A stretch of DNA of 11,322 nt, taken from Conexibacter sp. (GTDB lineage: Bacteria > Actinomycetota > Thermoleophilia > Solirubrobacterales > Solirubrobacteraceae). Shown here piece after piece: positions 1-6,652 of the stretch. The number at the start of each line of letters is the position of its first letter. Within the stretch, counting starts at the first letter, position 1. The stretch is taken from assembly GCA_025964295.1 (NCBI GenBank), contig JAOPZD010000269.1, forward strand, positions 1 to 11,322, written 5' to 3'. The notes under the pieces are model-generated. The model was not told where the DNA came from. It worked only from the letters and a program-made list of their open reading frames with translations, and ran no database searches. The position numbers were made by a program, and so were the translations under genes.

Positions 1-1
1 C

Positions 2-1438
2 TGCGTCATCGGCTCGGGCGCCGGTGGTGCGCCCGTCGCCCAGGCGCTCGCCGCGGCCGGCCGGCGCGTCGTGGTCCTCGAGGACGGCGCCGCCTTCACG
101 ACCGACCAGCTCACCGCGCGCCCGCGCGACATGACCGCGCTGCTCTACCGCGACGCCGGCCAGAGCGCGACGCTCGGCACGCCGACGATCATGCTGCCCA
201 CGGGTCGCGCGCTGGGCGGCACGACGCTGGTCAACTCGGGCACCTGCTTCCGGGTCCCGCGCGCGATCCAGGAGCGCTGGGTCGCCGAGCTGGGCCTCGA
301 CGCGCTCGGCCCCGGCACCCTCGACGACCACTACGCACGCGTCGAGCAGGCCATCGGCGTCGCGCGCGTGCCGGAGGCCCTCGCCGGCGCCAACGCCAGG
401 ATCGCCCGGCGCGGCGCCGAGCGGCTCGGCTGGTCGGGGCACTTCCTCGATCGCAACGCGCGCGGGTGCGTCGGCTCCGGCGTCTGCGCGTTCGGCTGCC
501 CGACCGGCGCCAAGCAGCACGCGGGCGACGCCTACATGAAGGACGCCCACGCCGCGGGCGCCGTCACCTACACGTGCACGCGCGCGCGCAGGATCGAGCT
601 CGACCCGTCCACCCGCGCCGTCACCGGCGTGACCGCGATCACCCGCGGCGGCGGCCGCGTCACCGTCGACGCCCCCGAGGTCGTCCTCGCCGCCGGGACC
701 CTCCACACCCCGCTGCTCCTCGCCGCCAGCGGCGTCACCAACCCGTGGCTCGGTCGCAACCTCTCGATCCATCCCGCGACCGCCGCCTGGGCCATCATGG
801 ACGAGGTCGTCGACATGGCCCACGGCGTCCCGCAGTCCTACGGGATCGACGAGTTCGCCGGCGAGGGCCTGATGCTCGAGGGCATCGCGGGCCCGCCCGA
901 CTACCTGGCGATGGCGGTCCCGTTCTCGGGCCCCGCCCACCGCGAGCTGATGCTCGACTACCGCCACGTCGCGCAGTTCGGCCTGATGATCCGCGACACC
1001 TCGCGCGGCCACATCCCGACCGGCGCGATCGCCCGCCGCGCCGGCCGCCCGCTCGTCCGCTACGACCTCAACGCCCACGACACGGCGACCGTCGCGCGCG
1101 GGGTCGAGCGCCTCGCCGAGCTGCTCTTCGCCGCCGGCGCGCGGCGCGTGATCCTGCCGGTCGCGGCCGTCCCCGAGCTGCGCGACGGCGACCTCACGCC
1201 GCTGCGCGACCACGCCACAACCGCGCGGGACCTCAAGTTGATGGCCTTCCACCCGCTCGGCACCGCGCGCATGGCCGCGCGCCCGGCCGACGGCGTCACC
1301 GACCCCGACGGCGCCGTCCACGGCACCCGCGGCCTGCACGTGTGCGACGGCAGCGCGGTCCCGACCGCGCTGGGCGTCAACCCCCAGCTGACCATCATGG
1401 CCCTCGCGACCCGGCTGGCCGACCGGCTGCTGGCGTGA
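2..1438 (+). CDS. GMC-family FAD-dependent oxidoreductase, 5' end cut by window edge
   Basis: The reading frame is open from the first bases of the window, so the true start lies upstream; 478 residues are visible. The first visible residues (CVIGSGAGGAPVA) are the GxGxxG dinucleotide-binding turn for FAD, which normally sits 5 to 30 residues from the N-terminus, so little is missing. The C-terminal GMC signature is intact: the catalytic-pair histidine lies in HPLGTARM (codon at 1250) and the asparagine in GVNPQLTIMALA (codon at 1379). A middle segment carries three closely spaced cysteines (codons at 467, 485, 497) followed by GCPTGAKQ, a pattern I associate with the cholesterol-oxidase/long-chain alcohol oxidase side of the family. 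Members oxidise an alcohol to a carbonyl using FAD; the substrate cannot be read from the sequence. It is followed 40 bases later by a small membrane protein gene, probably in the same operon. An internal GTG at 71 would remove the FAD turn and is not the real start. Confidence 0.93.
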   Translation, partial: CVIGSGAGGAPVAQALAAAGRRVVVLEDGAAFTTDQLTARPRDMTALLYRDAGQSATLGTPTIMLPTGRALGGTTLVNSGTCFRVPRAIQERWVAELGLDALGPGTLDDHYARVEQAIGVARVPEALAGANARIARRGAERLGWSGHFLDRNARGCVGSGVCAFGCPTGAKQHAGDAYMKDAHAAGAVTYTCTRARRIELDPSTRAVTGVTAITRGGGRVTVDAPEVVLAAGTLHTPLLLAASGVTNPWLGRNLSIHPATAAWAIMDEVVDMAHGVPQSYGIDEFAGEGLMLEGIAGPPDYLAMAVPFSGPAHRELMLDYRHVAQFGLMIRDTSRGHIPTGAIARRAGRPLVRYDLNAHDTATVARGVERLAELLFAAGARRVILPVAAVPELRDGDLTPLRDHATTARDLKLMAFHPLGTARMAARPADGVTDPDGAVHGTRGLHVCDGSAVPTALGVNPQLTIMALATRLADRLLA

Positions 1439-1478
1439 GAGGCTGCGCAACGACGGCCCGCGAGGAGCCACCAAGACG

Positions 1479-1805
1479 ATGTCCTTCCTGATCGACCCAC
1501 CCTGGTTGTACGCCAACGGCCGCGTGCTCGCGCGCGCCACGCCGCCCGAGCAGCGCGGCAGGCTGGCCGCCGCGACGCTCGGCGTCTTCCTGGTCACGAG
1601 CATCTCGCTCTACCTCGACCGCCCCTGGACGCGCCCGATCTGGCGCCTGTGCCGCGCGCGCAGCGGCCGCGACTGGATGCTCAACTCCGGGGTCTTCAGG
1701 CTCGACCCTGACGCCGCCGGGACGCCGACGCACGCGGTCAGCGCCGCCCTGTTCGCCACCTACCCGCTCTGGCTGTGGCTGGGCCTGCGACACGCGCAGG
1801 ACTGA
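1479..1805 (+). CDS. Small hypothetical protein with two probable membrane segments
   Basis: This 108-residue protein belongs to no family I can name. Two hydrophobic stretches are visible, about residues 29-46 (AAATLGVFLVTSISLYL) and 86-103 (AVSAALFATYPLWLWLGL). They flank a polar, Arg- and Trp-rich middle (WTRPIWRLCRARSGRDW), so it is probably a two-pass membrane protein with a basic loop. The N-terminus reads SFLIDPPWLYANGR. The ATG is supported by a GAGGAG Shine-Dalgarno sequence at 1462-1467, 11 bases before the start, a slightly long spacing. It lies between the GMC oxidoreductase and the lipocalin-like gene on the same strand, and its last 31 bases overlap the GTG proposed for the next gene, which suggests translational coupling. 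Inference only: it may anchor or assist the neighbouring oxidoreductase at the membrane. Confidence 0.7.
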   Translation: MSFLIDPPWLYANGRVLARATPPEQRGRLAAATLGVFLVTSISLYLDRPWTRPIWRLCRARSGRDWMLNSGVFRLDPDAAGTPTHAVSAALFATYPLWLWLGLRHAQD

Positions 1806-2749
1806 CGACGCGCTTCCCCTCGTTCGGGGAGCACGGCGGCTATGAGTCCTTCTACGTCCGCGCCGTCGACCCCGAGCGCCCGCGCTCGGTCTGGCTGCGC
1901 CACACGGTCCTGCAGGCCCCCGGCGGCCCGCCCGTCGGCTCCTCCTGGCTGACGCTCTTCGACGCCGACCTCCCGGCGCCGATGGCCTCCAAGGCCTCGG
2001 CGCCCGAGCCCGAGGTCGACGGCTGGCTGCGCGTCGGCGACAGCGCGTTCGGCCCCGACGGCGTCCGCGGCGCCGCCGGGCCCGCCGGGTGGGACCTGCG
2101 CTGGACCGGCACCGAGCCGGTGCTGCGCCACCTGCCCAAGTCCTTCATGTACTCGGCGCCGCTGCCGCGCACCAAGCTGGAGAGCCCGCGCCCCGCCGTC
2201 GCCGTCGACGGCCGCGTCACGTTCGGCGACCGGACGGTCGCGCTGGACCACTGGCCCGGCATGGTGGGCCACAACTGGGGCGCCCAGCACGCCGAGCGCT
2301 GGATCTGGCTGCACGGCACGCTGTTCGACGACCATCCCGACGCCTGGCTGGACATCGCGCTGGGCCGCGTCCGGATCGGCCCCGTGCTGACGCCGTGGGT
2401 CGCCAACGGCGTGATCTCGCTGCGCGGCGAGCGGATCCGGGTCGGGGGCGCCGCACGCCCGAAGGTCAACGAGGGCCCGCTGCACCTCGACCTCGCGCTG
2501 GCCGGCCGCGAGGCGCGCCTGCGGCTGACCGTCCACAGCCGCCGCGATCAGACCGTCGTCTGGCGTTACGCCGACCCCGACGGCCACGAGCACCACGTCG
2601 CGAACTGCTCGCTGGCCGAGCTGGAGGCCGTCGTCGTGCCAAAGGGCAAGACCTCGACCGTGTTGCGCACGGCCTACGGGGGCACCTACGAGCTGGGGAT
2701 GCGCGAGACGCCATCGGGTCTCACCGTCCAGCCCTTCCCCGACCCTTAA
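1775..2749 (+). CDS. Lipocalin / hydroxyneurosporene synthase (CrtC)-like protein
   Basis: The product is 324 residues with no signal peptide or membrane segment. The strongest motif is GMVGHNWGAQHAERWIWLHG at residues 162-181; an H-N-W-G core followed by a Trp-rich strand recalls the CrtC/AttH/tocopherol-cyclase-like double-lipocalin group, which binds or hydrates hydrophobic isoprenoid-type molecules. The rest alternates short beta-type strands with polar turns, as that fold would. Family placement is from motif resemblance only, and the reaction is unknown. The start is uncertain: GTG at 1775 overlaps the preceding gene by 31 bases and has no clear Shine-Dalgarno sequence, while the region that looks conserved begins near residue 10 (LTTRFPSFGEHGGYES). 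There is no ATG nearby, so a start just after the upstream stop would need a rare codon. It is the last gene of the trio, and a strong hairpin begins 3 bases after its stop. Confidence 0.8.
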   Translation: MAGPATRAGLTTRFPSFGEHGGYESFYVRAVDPERPRSVWLRHTVLQAPGGPPVGSSWLTLFDADLPAPMASKASAPEPEVDGWLRVGDSAFGPDGVRGAAGPAGWDLRWTGTEPVLRHLPKSFMYSAPLPRTKLESPRPAVAVDGRVTFGDRTVALDHWPGMVGHNWGAQHAERWIWLHGTLFDDHPDAWLDIALGRVRIGPVLTPWVANGVISLRGERIRVGGAARPKVNEGPLHLDLALAGREARLRLTVHSRRDQTVVWRYADPDGHEHHVANCSLAELEAVVVPKGKTSTVLRTAYGGTYELGMRETPSGLTVQPFPDP

Positions 2750-2751
2750 GA

Positions 2752-2783
2752 GTGCTCGCCGGCTTCCGCGTCCCGGCGAGCAC
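2752..2783 (+). terminator. Hairpin terminator behind the GMC/lipocalin-like operon
   Basis: A perfect 11-base stem (GTGCTCGCCGG at 2752-2762 and its complement at 2773-2783) encloses a 10-base loop and starts 3 bases after the TAA of the preceding gene. No T-run follows, which is usual for intrinsic terminators in high-GC actinobacteria. Confidence 0.7.
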
Positions 2784-2944
2784 CGCCTCGTCGTGCTGGT
2801 GGATCGCGACGAGGCCGCGGCCGCACCAGGGGCCCAGACCGAGGGTGCGACGCCTCGTGCTGGTGGTCCTAGTTGCCCTTGGGCGACACGTGGTCAAACC
2901 AAGGTTCCATCGAGTTCCTGACTGTACGGAGGCGGACAACCGGA
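2784..2944. other. Unassigned core of the convergent intergenic region, with a second hairpin
   Basis: Between the two terminator-like hairpins lie about 160 bases with no credible gene. A second stem sits directly behind the first terminator: GCCTCGTCG at 2785-2793 pairs with CGACGAGGC at 2807-2815 across a 13-base loop. A 12-base word, TCGTGCTGGTGG, occurs at 2791-2802 and again at 2855-2866. A short palindrome, GCCCTTGGGC, lies near 2876. From about 2870 onward the base composition is less GC-rich than the neighbouring genes. The segment could be decayed coding sequence, a small RNA, or plain spacer; nothing here decides between these. Confidence 0.4.
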
Positions 2945-2967
2945 AGTCAAGGACCCGGGGTCCGACT
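2945..2967 (-). terminator. Hairpin terminator behind the two-component operon
   Basis: Arms AGTC (2945-2948) and GGACC (2951-2955) pair with GGTCC (2959-2963) and GACT (2964-2967), with a 2-base bulge and a 3-base loop. Read on the minus strand, it starts 25 bases after the response regulator stop. The stem is symmetrical, so it could also act on plus-strand transcripts that pass the hairpin at 2752. Confidence 0.5.
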
Positions 2968-2992
2968 GGAAACCGGTAATCAGCGCTAAGCG

Positions 2993-3655
2993 TTACTGCG
3001 CGGTGCCGTTTCCGGCACGAAGCCATGCCAGCACGGCAAGAACGCGGAGATTGCCGCCTGCGGAGGTGTGCACGCCGAGCTTTCCGAAGATGTTGGTCAC
3101 GTGCTTCTCGACCGCGCCGTCGGTCACCACGAGCCGTCCGGCGATCGCGGCGTTGGACAGGCCCTGGGCCATCAGCTCGAGCACCTCGCGCTCGCGCGGC
3201 GTCAGCTCCTGCAGCGGGTCGTCGGCACGCCGGCGGGCCAGCAACTGGCTCACCACCTCCTGGTCGATGGCGGTTCCGCCCTCGGCCACGCGGGTGACCT
3301 GGGCGACGAAGTCCGACGGATCGGCGACGCGGTCCTTGAGCAGGTAGCCGACCGCGCCCGCGCCGTCGGCGAGCAGCTCGGCGGCGTAGGACTCCTCGAC
3401 GTACTGCGAGAGGACGAGCACCGGCGTGCCGGGCACCAGGCGCCGCGCCTCCAGCGCCGCGCGCAGGCCCTCGTCGCGCTGGGAGGGCGGGAGGCGGACG
3501 TCGACGATCGCGATGTCGGGGCGGTGCTCGTCGATCGCCGCCACCAGCGCCGGCCCGTCGCCGACCGCGGCGACGACCTCGTGGCCGTGCGCGGTCAGCA
3601 GCCGCACCAGCCCGTCGCGGAGCAGGACGAGGTCCTCGGCGATCACGATTCGCAT
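2993..3655 (-). CDS. LuxR/NarL-family response regulator
   Basis: This 220-residue cytoplasmic regulator has the full two-domain plan. The receiver domain (about 1-120) shows the acidic pair E7/D8, phospho-acceptor D52 in AIVDVRLPP, S83 and K107 in GYLLKDR. The C-terminal LuxR-type helix-turn-helix begins at LTPREREVLELMAQGLSN (from residue 151), with the recognition region around VVTDGAVEKHVTNIFGKLGV, typical of the NarL/LiaR group. The length is normal for the family. It is phosphorylated by a histidine kinase, almost certainly the product of the gene just upstream, whose last 13 bases overlap this start (translational coupling). The ATG leads straight into the first receiver strand (MRIVIAED), so the start is secure, although the same frame stays open far upstream. 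Target genes are unknown; LuxR-type regulators often act on nearby or their own promoters, but no operator is identifiable here. Confidence 0.95.
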   Translation of the reverse strand: MRIVIAEDLVLLRDGLVRLLTAHGHEVVAAVGDGPALVAAIDEHRPDIAIVDVRLPPSQRDEGLRAALEARRLVPGTPVLVLSQYVEESYAAELLADGAGAVGYLLKDRVADPSDFVAQVTRVAEGGTAIDQEVVSQLLARRRADDPLQELTPREREVLELMAQGLSNAAIAGRLVVTDGAVEKHVTNIFGKLGVHTSAGGNLRVLAVLAWLRAGNGTAQ

Positions 3656-4974
3656 GGCAGCTCCGCGCGCAGCACCGTTCCCGCGCCCTCCGGGCTGACC
3701 AGCAGCAGCCGCCCGTCGAGCGCCTCGATCCGGCCGCGCAGCCCGTGCACGCCGGTCCCGCGCGACTCGTCCACGCCGCCGCGCCCGTCGTCGCGCACCT
3801 CGACGGCCAGCCAGCCGCCCGCCAGCGCGCCGGTGATCTCGCAGCGCGCCGCCCCGCTGTGCTTGGCGACGTTGGTCAGCGCCTCGGCGAGCGTGAAGTA
3901 CGCCGCCGACTCGATCGCGGCCGGCAGGCGCGGCAGGTCGATGGCGACCGTGCACGGCACCGGGCAGCGGGCGGCCAGCGCGCTGACCGCGGCGTCGAGG
4001 CCGCGATCGGTGAGGATCGCCGGGTGGATCCCGCGCGCGAGGTCGCGCAGCTCCGACAGCGCGGACTTGGCGTCCTCGTGCGCGCCGGCCAGCAGCGCCG
4101 CCGCGGCCTGCGGGTCGCGCTCGATCTGCTCGCGGGCCATCCCGATCTCCATCGCCAGCGCGACGAGCCGCGCCTGCGCGCCGTCGTGCAGGTCGCGCTC
4201 GATGCGCCGCAGCTCGACCGCCGCCGCGTCGACCGCGCCGGCCCGCGACACCTCCAGCTCGGTGATCCGCTCCTGCTCGGCGCCCTGCAGCAGCACCTGC
4301 CCGAGCTTGGCCTGGACCCAGGCGCTGCCGCGCAGGACCCAGGCGGCGAGCACGATCGTCGGCGGCCCGGCGAGCACCGCGAACAGAATCATCCAGCCGG
4401 TCCCGCGGATCGTCGTCACGCCGACCTGCACGCCGTCGGGCAGCGACCACGCCCACAGCGGCAGCGTCAGGAAGCCGAGGCCGATCCCGACCGCGGTGAC
4501 GCCCACGATGAACGAGCCCATGCCGACCCCGAACATCAGCAGCGACCACACGAGCTCGCGCCAGGTCATCGGGTCGGCCAGCGCGGCGCCGAGGCGCTTG
4601 AGGAAGCCCTCGCCGCGCCACTCGCGGCGCGAGGGCGGGATGGTGATGCCGGCGAGCGTCGTCGCCCGCAGGCGCTCGAGGTTGCCCCACCAGCGCAGGA
4701 CCCACAGATCGCCGTAGAGCTTGGGGATCCCGATCAAGGTGATGATCAACAGCACCGACAGGAACGGGCCGACGAAGAAGAAGGTGAACGCGGCGATCCC
4801 CGAGGCCAGGCCGGTCGTGACGTAGGCGAGGTCCTTCCACGGCGTGGCGGTGAGGGGCAGCTGGGCGAAGCGCCAGGACACTGCTGGCAGGATGACCGGC
4901 GCGGCGGCGGCGCACAATCCGGCCCGCCGCCGAGCAGGGACGGGGGGAATCCGCAGCGGGCTCGCCTCTACCAT
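3643..4974 (-). CDS. Membrane sensor histidine kinase (HisKA_3 type)
   Basis: The 443-residue product resembles actinobacterial kinases that have a multi-pass 'putative sensor' region. Hydrophobic segments lie at about 50-84, 141-175 and 193-215. They are followed by a dimerisation/phospho-acceptor helix with the HisKA_3 signature ELRRIERDLHDGAQARL, in which H263 is the phosphorylation site. The HATPase domain follows: N-box EALTNVAKHSGA (N368), G1 box VRDDGRGG (395-400) and G2 box GTGVHGLRGRIEALDG (406-421). It autophosphorylates with ATP and passes phosphate to the overlapping response regulator. No large extracellular loop is visible, so the signal is probably sensed in or at the membrane (inference). 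The start is doubtful. The ATG used here leaves 11 bases to the divergent aroF start and adds about 30 Ala/Pro/Arg-rich residues. A GTG at 4879-4881 (reading VSWRFAQLPLTATPWKDLAY) would begin nearer the sensor region and leave about 100 bases for promoters. Confidence 0.92.
   Translation of the reverse strand: MVEASPLRIPPVPARRRAGLCAAAAPVILPAVSWRFAQLPLTATPWKDLAYVTTGLASGIAAFTFFFVGPFLSVLLIITLIGIPKLYGDLWVLRWWGNLERLRATTLAGITIPPSRREWRGEGFLKRLGAALADPMTWRELVWSLLMFGVGMGSFIVGVTAVGIGLGFLTLPLWAWSLPDGVQVGVTTIRGTGWMILFAVLAGPPTIVLAAWVLRGSAWVQAKLGQVLLQGAEQERITELEVSRAGAVDAAAVELRRIERDLHDGAQARLVALAMEIGMAREQIERDPQAAAALLAGAHEDAKSALSELRDLARGIHPAILTDRGLDAAVSALAARCPVPCTVAIDLPRLPAAIESAAYFTLAEALTNVAKHSGAARCEITGALAGGWLAVEVRDDGRGGVDESRGTGVHGLRGRIEALDGRLLLVSPEGAGTVLRAELPCES
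4969..4974 (+). promoter_or_regulatory. Candidate -10 element (TACCAT) of the aroF gene
   Basis: The hexamer TACCAT fits TAnnnT and ends 11 bases before the first ATG of aroF. No Shine-Dalgarno sequence lies between, so the transcript may be leaderless or nearly so. No convincing -35 box is seen. It overlaps the distal ATG of the divergent kinase gene. The same type of hexamer recurs before the genes at 6653 and 9518. Confidence 0.4.
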
Positions 4975-4985
4975 CTGCTCTGCCC

Positions 4986-6008
4986 ATGATGATCGTGATG
5001 ACCCCCCAGGCCACGCAGCCGCAGATCGACGCCGTCGTCGAGCGGCTGGCGACCACCGGCGTGCACGTCCGGGTGATGCCCGGCGAGCTGACGACGGCGA
5101 TCGGCGCGATCGGGGATCCCGAGGGCGTCGCGGAGCTCGGGCTGGAGGGGATGGGCGGCGTCGACCGCGTCGTCCCGATCTCGCGCCCCTACAAGCTGGC
5201 GTCCTCGGAGCTCAGCGACCACGAGCCGACGACGGTCACGGTCGCCGGCCGGTCGGTGGGCGGGGGCAAGACCTTCACCTTGATCGCCGGGCCCTGCACG
5301 GTCGAGACGCGCGAGCAGACGCTCGAGGTCGCGCGCGCCGTGCGCGACGGCGGCGCCGCGATGCTGCGCGGCGGCGCGTTCAAGCCGCGGACCTCGCCGT
5401 TCGCCTTCAAGGGCCTCGGGGTCCCGGGGCTGGAGATCCTCGCCGAGGCGCGGGCGGAGACCGGGCTGCCGGTGGTCACCGAGCTGCTCGACAGCGCGCA
5501 CGCCGACGCGATCGCCGAGCACGCCGACGTCGTCCAGATCGGCGCGCGCAACATGCAGAACTACGCCCTGCTCGAGGTCGCGGGCAAGCTCGGCAAGCCG
5601 GTCCTGCTCAAGCGCGGGTTGTCATCGTCCTTGGACGAGCTGCTGATGGCCGCCGACTACGTGCTCAAGGAGGGCAACGAGTCGGTGATGCTCTGCGAGC
5701 GCGGCATCCGGACGTTCGAGACCGCGACGCGCTTCACGCTCGACCTCGGCGCGGTCCCGTGGCTCAAGCTCCACACGCACCTGCCGGTCATCGTCGACCC
5801 GTCCCACGCGGCGGGCGATCGCCGCCTCGTGGCGCCGCTGTCGCGCGCGGCCGCCGCGGTCGGTGCCGACGGCATCATCGTCGAGGTCCACCAGGACCCC
5901 GAGCACGCCCTCTGCGACGGCCCGCAGGCCATGTTCGCCTCGACCTTCGCGGACTACGCCCGGGACGTCGCGGCCCACGCCGCGCTGCTGGGCAAGACGC
6001 TGGCCTAG
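4986..6008 (+). CDS. aroF: 3-deoxy-7-phosphoheptulonate (DAHP) synthase, type I-beta
   Basis: It catalyses the first step of the shikimate pathway, condensing phosphoenolpyruvate with erythrose 4-phosphate to DAHP, in the cytosol. The 340 residues fit the Thermotoga/Bacillus-type beta form: an N-terminal ferredoxin-like regulatory domain (about 1-70), then the TIM-barrel catalytic domain. Signature stretches are [55 protein letters not shown] and [19 protein letters not shown]. The expected metal ligands are all present at C104, H274, E300 and D311; as I recall the Thermotoga maritima numbering, each is offset by two. The N-terminal domain usually carries feedback control by aromatic amino acids; its specificity cannot be read here. 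ATGs at 4986, 4989 and 5001 are in frame, and the first is used. It diverges from the kinase gene and is followed 26 bases later by a NUDIX gene, probably co-transcribed. Confidence 0.96.
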   Translation: MMIVMTPQATQPQIDAVVERLATTGVHVRVMPGELTTAIGAIGDPEGVAELGLEGMGGVDRVVPISRPYKLASSELSDHEPTTVTVAGRSVGGGKTFTLIAGPCTVETREQTLEVARAVRDGGAAMLRGGAFKPRTSPFAFKGLGVPGLEILAEARAETGLPVVTELLDSAHADAIAEHADVVQIGARNMQNYALLEVAGKLGKPVLLKRGLSSSLDELLMAADYVLKEGNESVMLCERGIRTFETATRFTLDLGAVPWLKLHTHLPVIVDPSHAAGDRRLVAPLSRAAAAVGADGIIVEVHQDPEHALCDGPQAMFASTFADYARDVAAHAALLGKTLA

Positions 6009-6034
6009 GCCCGAGCGGGCGCCGGCGACCGACC

Positions 6035-6568
6035 ATGAGCGAGCGCGAGTCCCTGACCCCACGCGTCGTCGAGGCCGTCGAGGCGCAGCTGCGCCGCCGG
6101 GTCTCGCCGCGGATGCTGCGCGCCGCCTACCGCGCCGGGTACCTCGTGCTGCGCCCGTGGTGGTTCGTCACGCGGCCGCACACGCGCGGGATGAAGGCGG
6201 TGGTGCGGTGCGGGGAGGAGGTCCTGCTCGTCCGCCACACCTACGCGCGGCGCGACCAGTGGGACATCCCCGGCGGGTTCGTGCGGCCGGGCGAGGAGGT
6301 CGCGGTGGCCTTGCGCCGCGAGCTGGAGGAGGAGCTCGGCGTGGTCCCGACCGCGGTGACCGCGATCGCGGAGCTGCCGTCGCGCTTCGACCACAAGCGC
6401 GAGCGGCTGTTCGTCTTCGCCGTCGAGGTGGCGCCGGGCGCCGAGGTGACGCCATCCGTCGCCGAGATCGCGACGGTCCGCTGGGCGCGCCACGACGCGC
6501 TGCCGCCGCACTGCACGGTCTTCACGCGGCGCATGGTCGCGCGGGCCTACTGGGACGAGTTCCGCTAG
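6035..6568 (+). CDS. NUDIX hydrolase
   Basis: This 177-residue cytosolic protein contains a complete NUDIX box, G-x5-E-x7-RE-U-x-EE-x-G-U, at residues 81-103 (GFVRPGEEV ... RRELEEELGV). The box binds divalent metal and hydrolyses a nucleoside diphosphate linked to another group. The strand VLLVRHTYARRDQWDIPGG just before it is also typical. About 50 residues precede the core; they are helical and basic (VVEAVEAQLRRRVSPRMLRAAYRAGYLVLRPWW) and are not part of the catalytic fold. They could help in dimerisation or membrane contact (inference). The substrate cannot be predicted. The ATG at 6035 has no obvious Shine-Dalgarno sequence. It lies 26 bases behind aroF, so co-transcription is likely, but no shared pathway is known to me. 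The 84 bases after its stop contain only weak short stems. Confidence 0.93.
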   Translation: MSERESLTPRVVEAVEAQLRRRVSPRMLRAAYRAGYLVLRPWWFVTRPHTRGMKAVVRCGEEVLLVRHTYARRDQWDIPGGFVRPGEEVAVALRRELEEELGVVPTAVTAIAELPSRFDHKRERLFVFAVEVAPGAEVTPSVAEIATVRWARHDALPPHCTVFTRRMVARAYWDEFR

Positions 6569-6641
6569 CGGGCGGCCCGGCAGGACGGCGCGGCGCACGG
6601 AGCCCCGCGAGCTTGGCCGGCACGGCGCAACGCACCGGATC

Positions 6642-6647
6642 TACGGT
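6642..6647 (+). promoter_or_regulatory. Candidate -10 element (TACGGT) of the amine oxidase gene
   Basis: TACGGT ends 5 bases before the ATG at 6653, which places the expected transcription start at or within a base or two of the start codon. No Shine-Dalgarno sequence is present. A TTGGCC at 6613-6618 is too far away (23-base spacer) to be a convincing -35 box. Confidence 0.45.
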
Positions 6648-6652
6648 GGACC

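Noticed and set aside
2870..2944. Possible tRNA or small RNA suggested by GGTTCCATCGAGTTCC and nearby short stems
   Set aside because: No T-arm consensus with matching acceptor stem or anticodon arm could be built on either strand.
2721..3026. A 101-residue minus-strand frame through the convergent intergenic region
   Set aside because: It overlaps the ends of both flanking genes and the hairpins, and I recognise no family. A decayed gene cannot be excluded, so the region is kept as unassigned.
3068..4989. Long plus-strand open frames (3068-4717 and 3745-4989) opposite the two-component genes
   Set aside because: They translate to Arg/Ala/Asp-rich sequence without motifs and lie antisense to a histidine kinase and response regulator with all key residues. 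Long spurious frames are expected at this GC content.
3656..5056. Upstream extension of the response regulator frame to 5056, giving a 687-residue protein
   Set aside because: The added residues are Arg/Ala-rich shadow of the kinase in another frame; the receiver domain starts at MRIVIAED (3655).
6569..6641. Terminator behind the NUDIX gene
   Set aside because: Only 4-5 base GC stems (for example CGGG/CCCG at 6569-6579 and CGCGG/CCGCG at 6589-6609) can be drawn, no better than chance at this composition.
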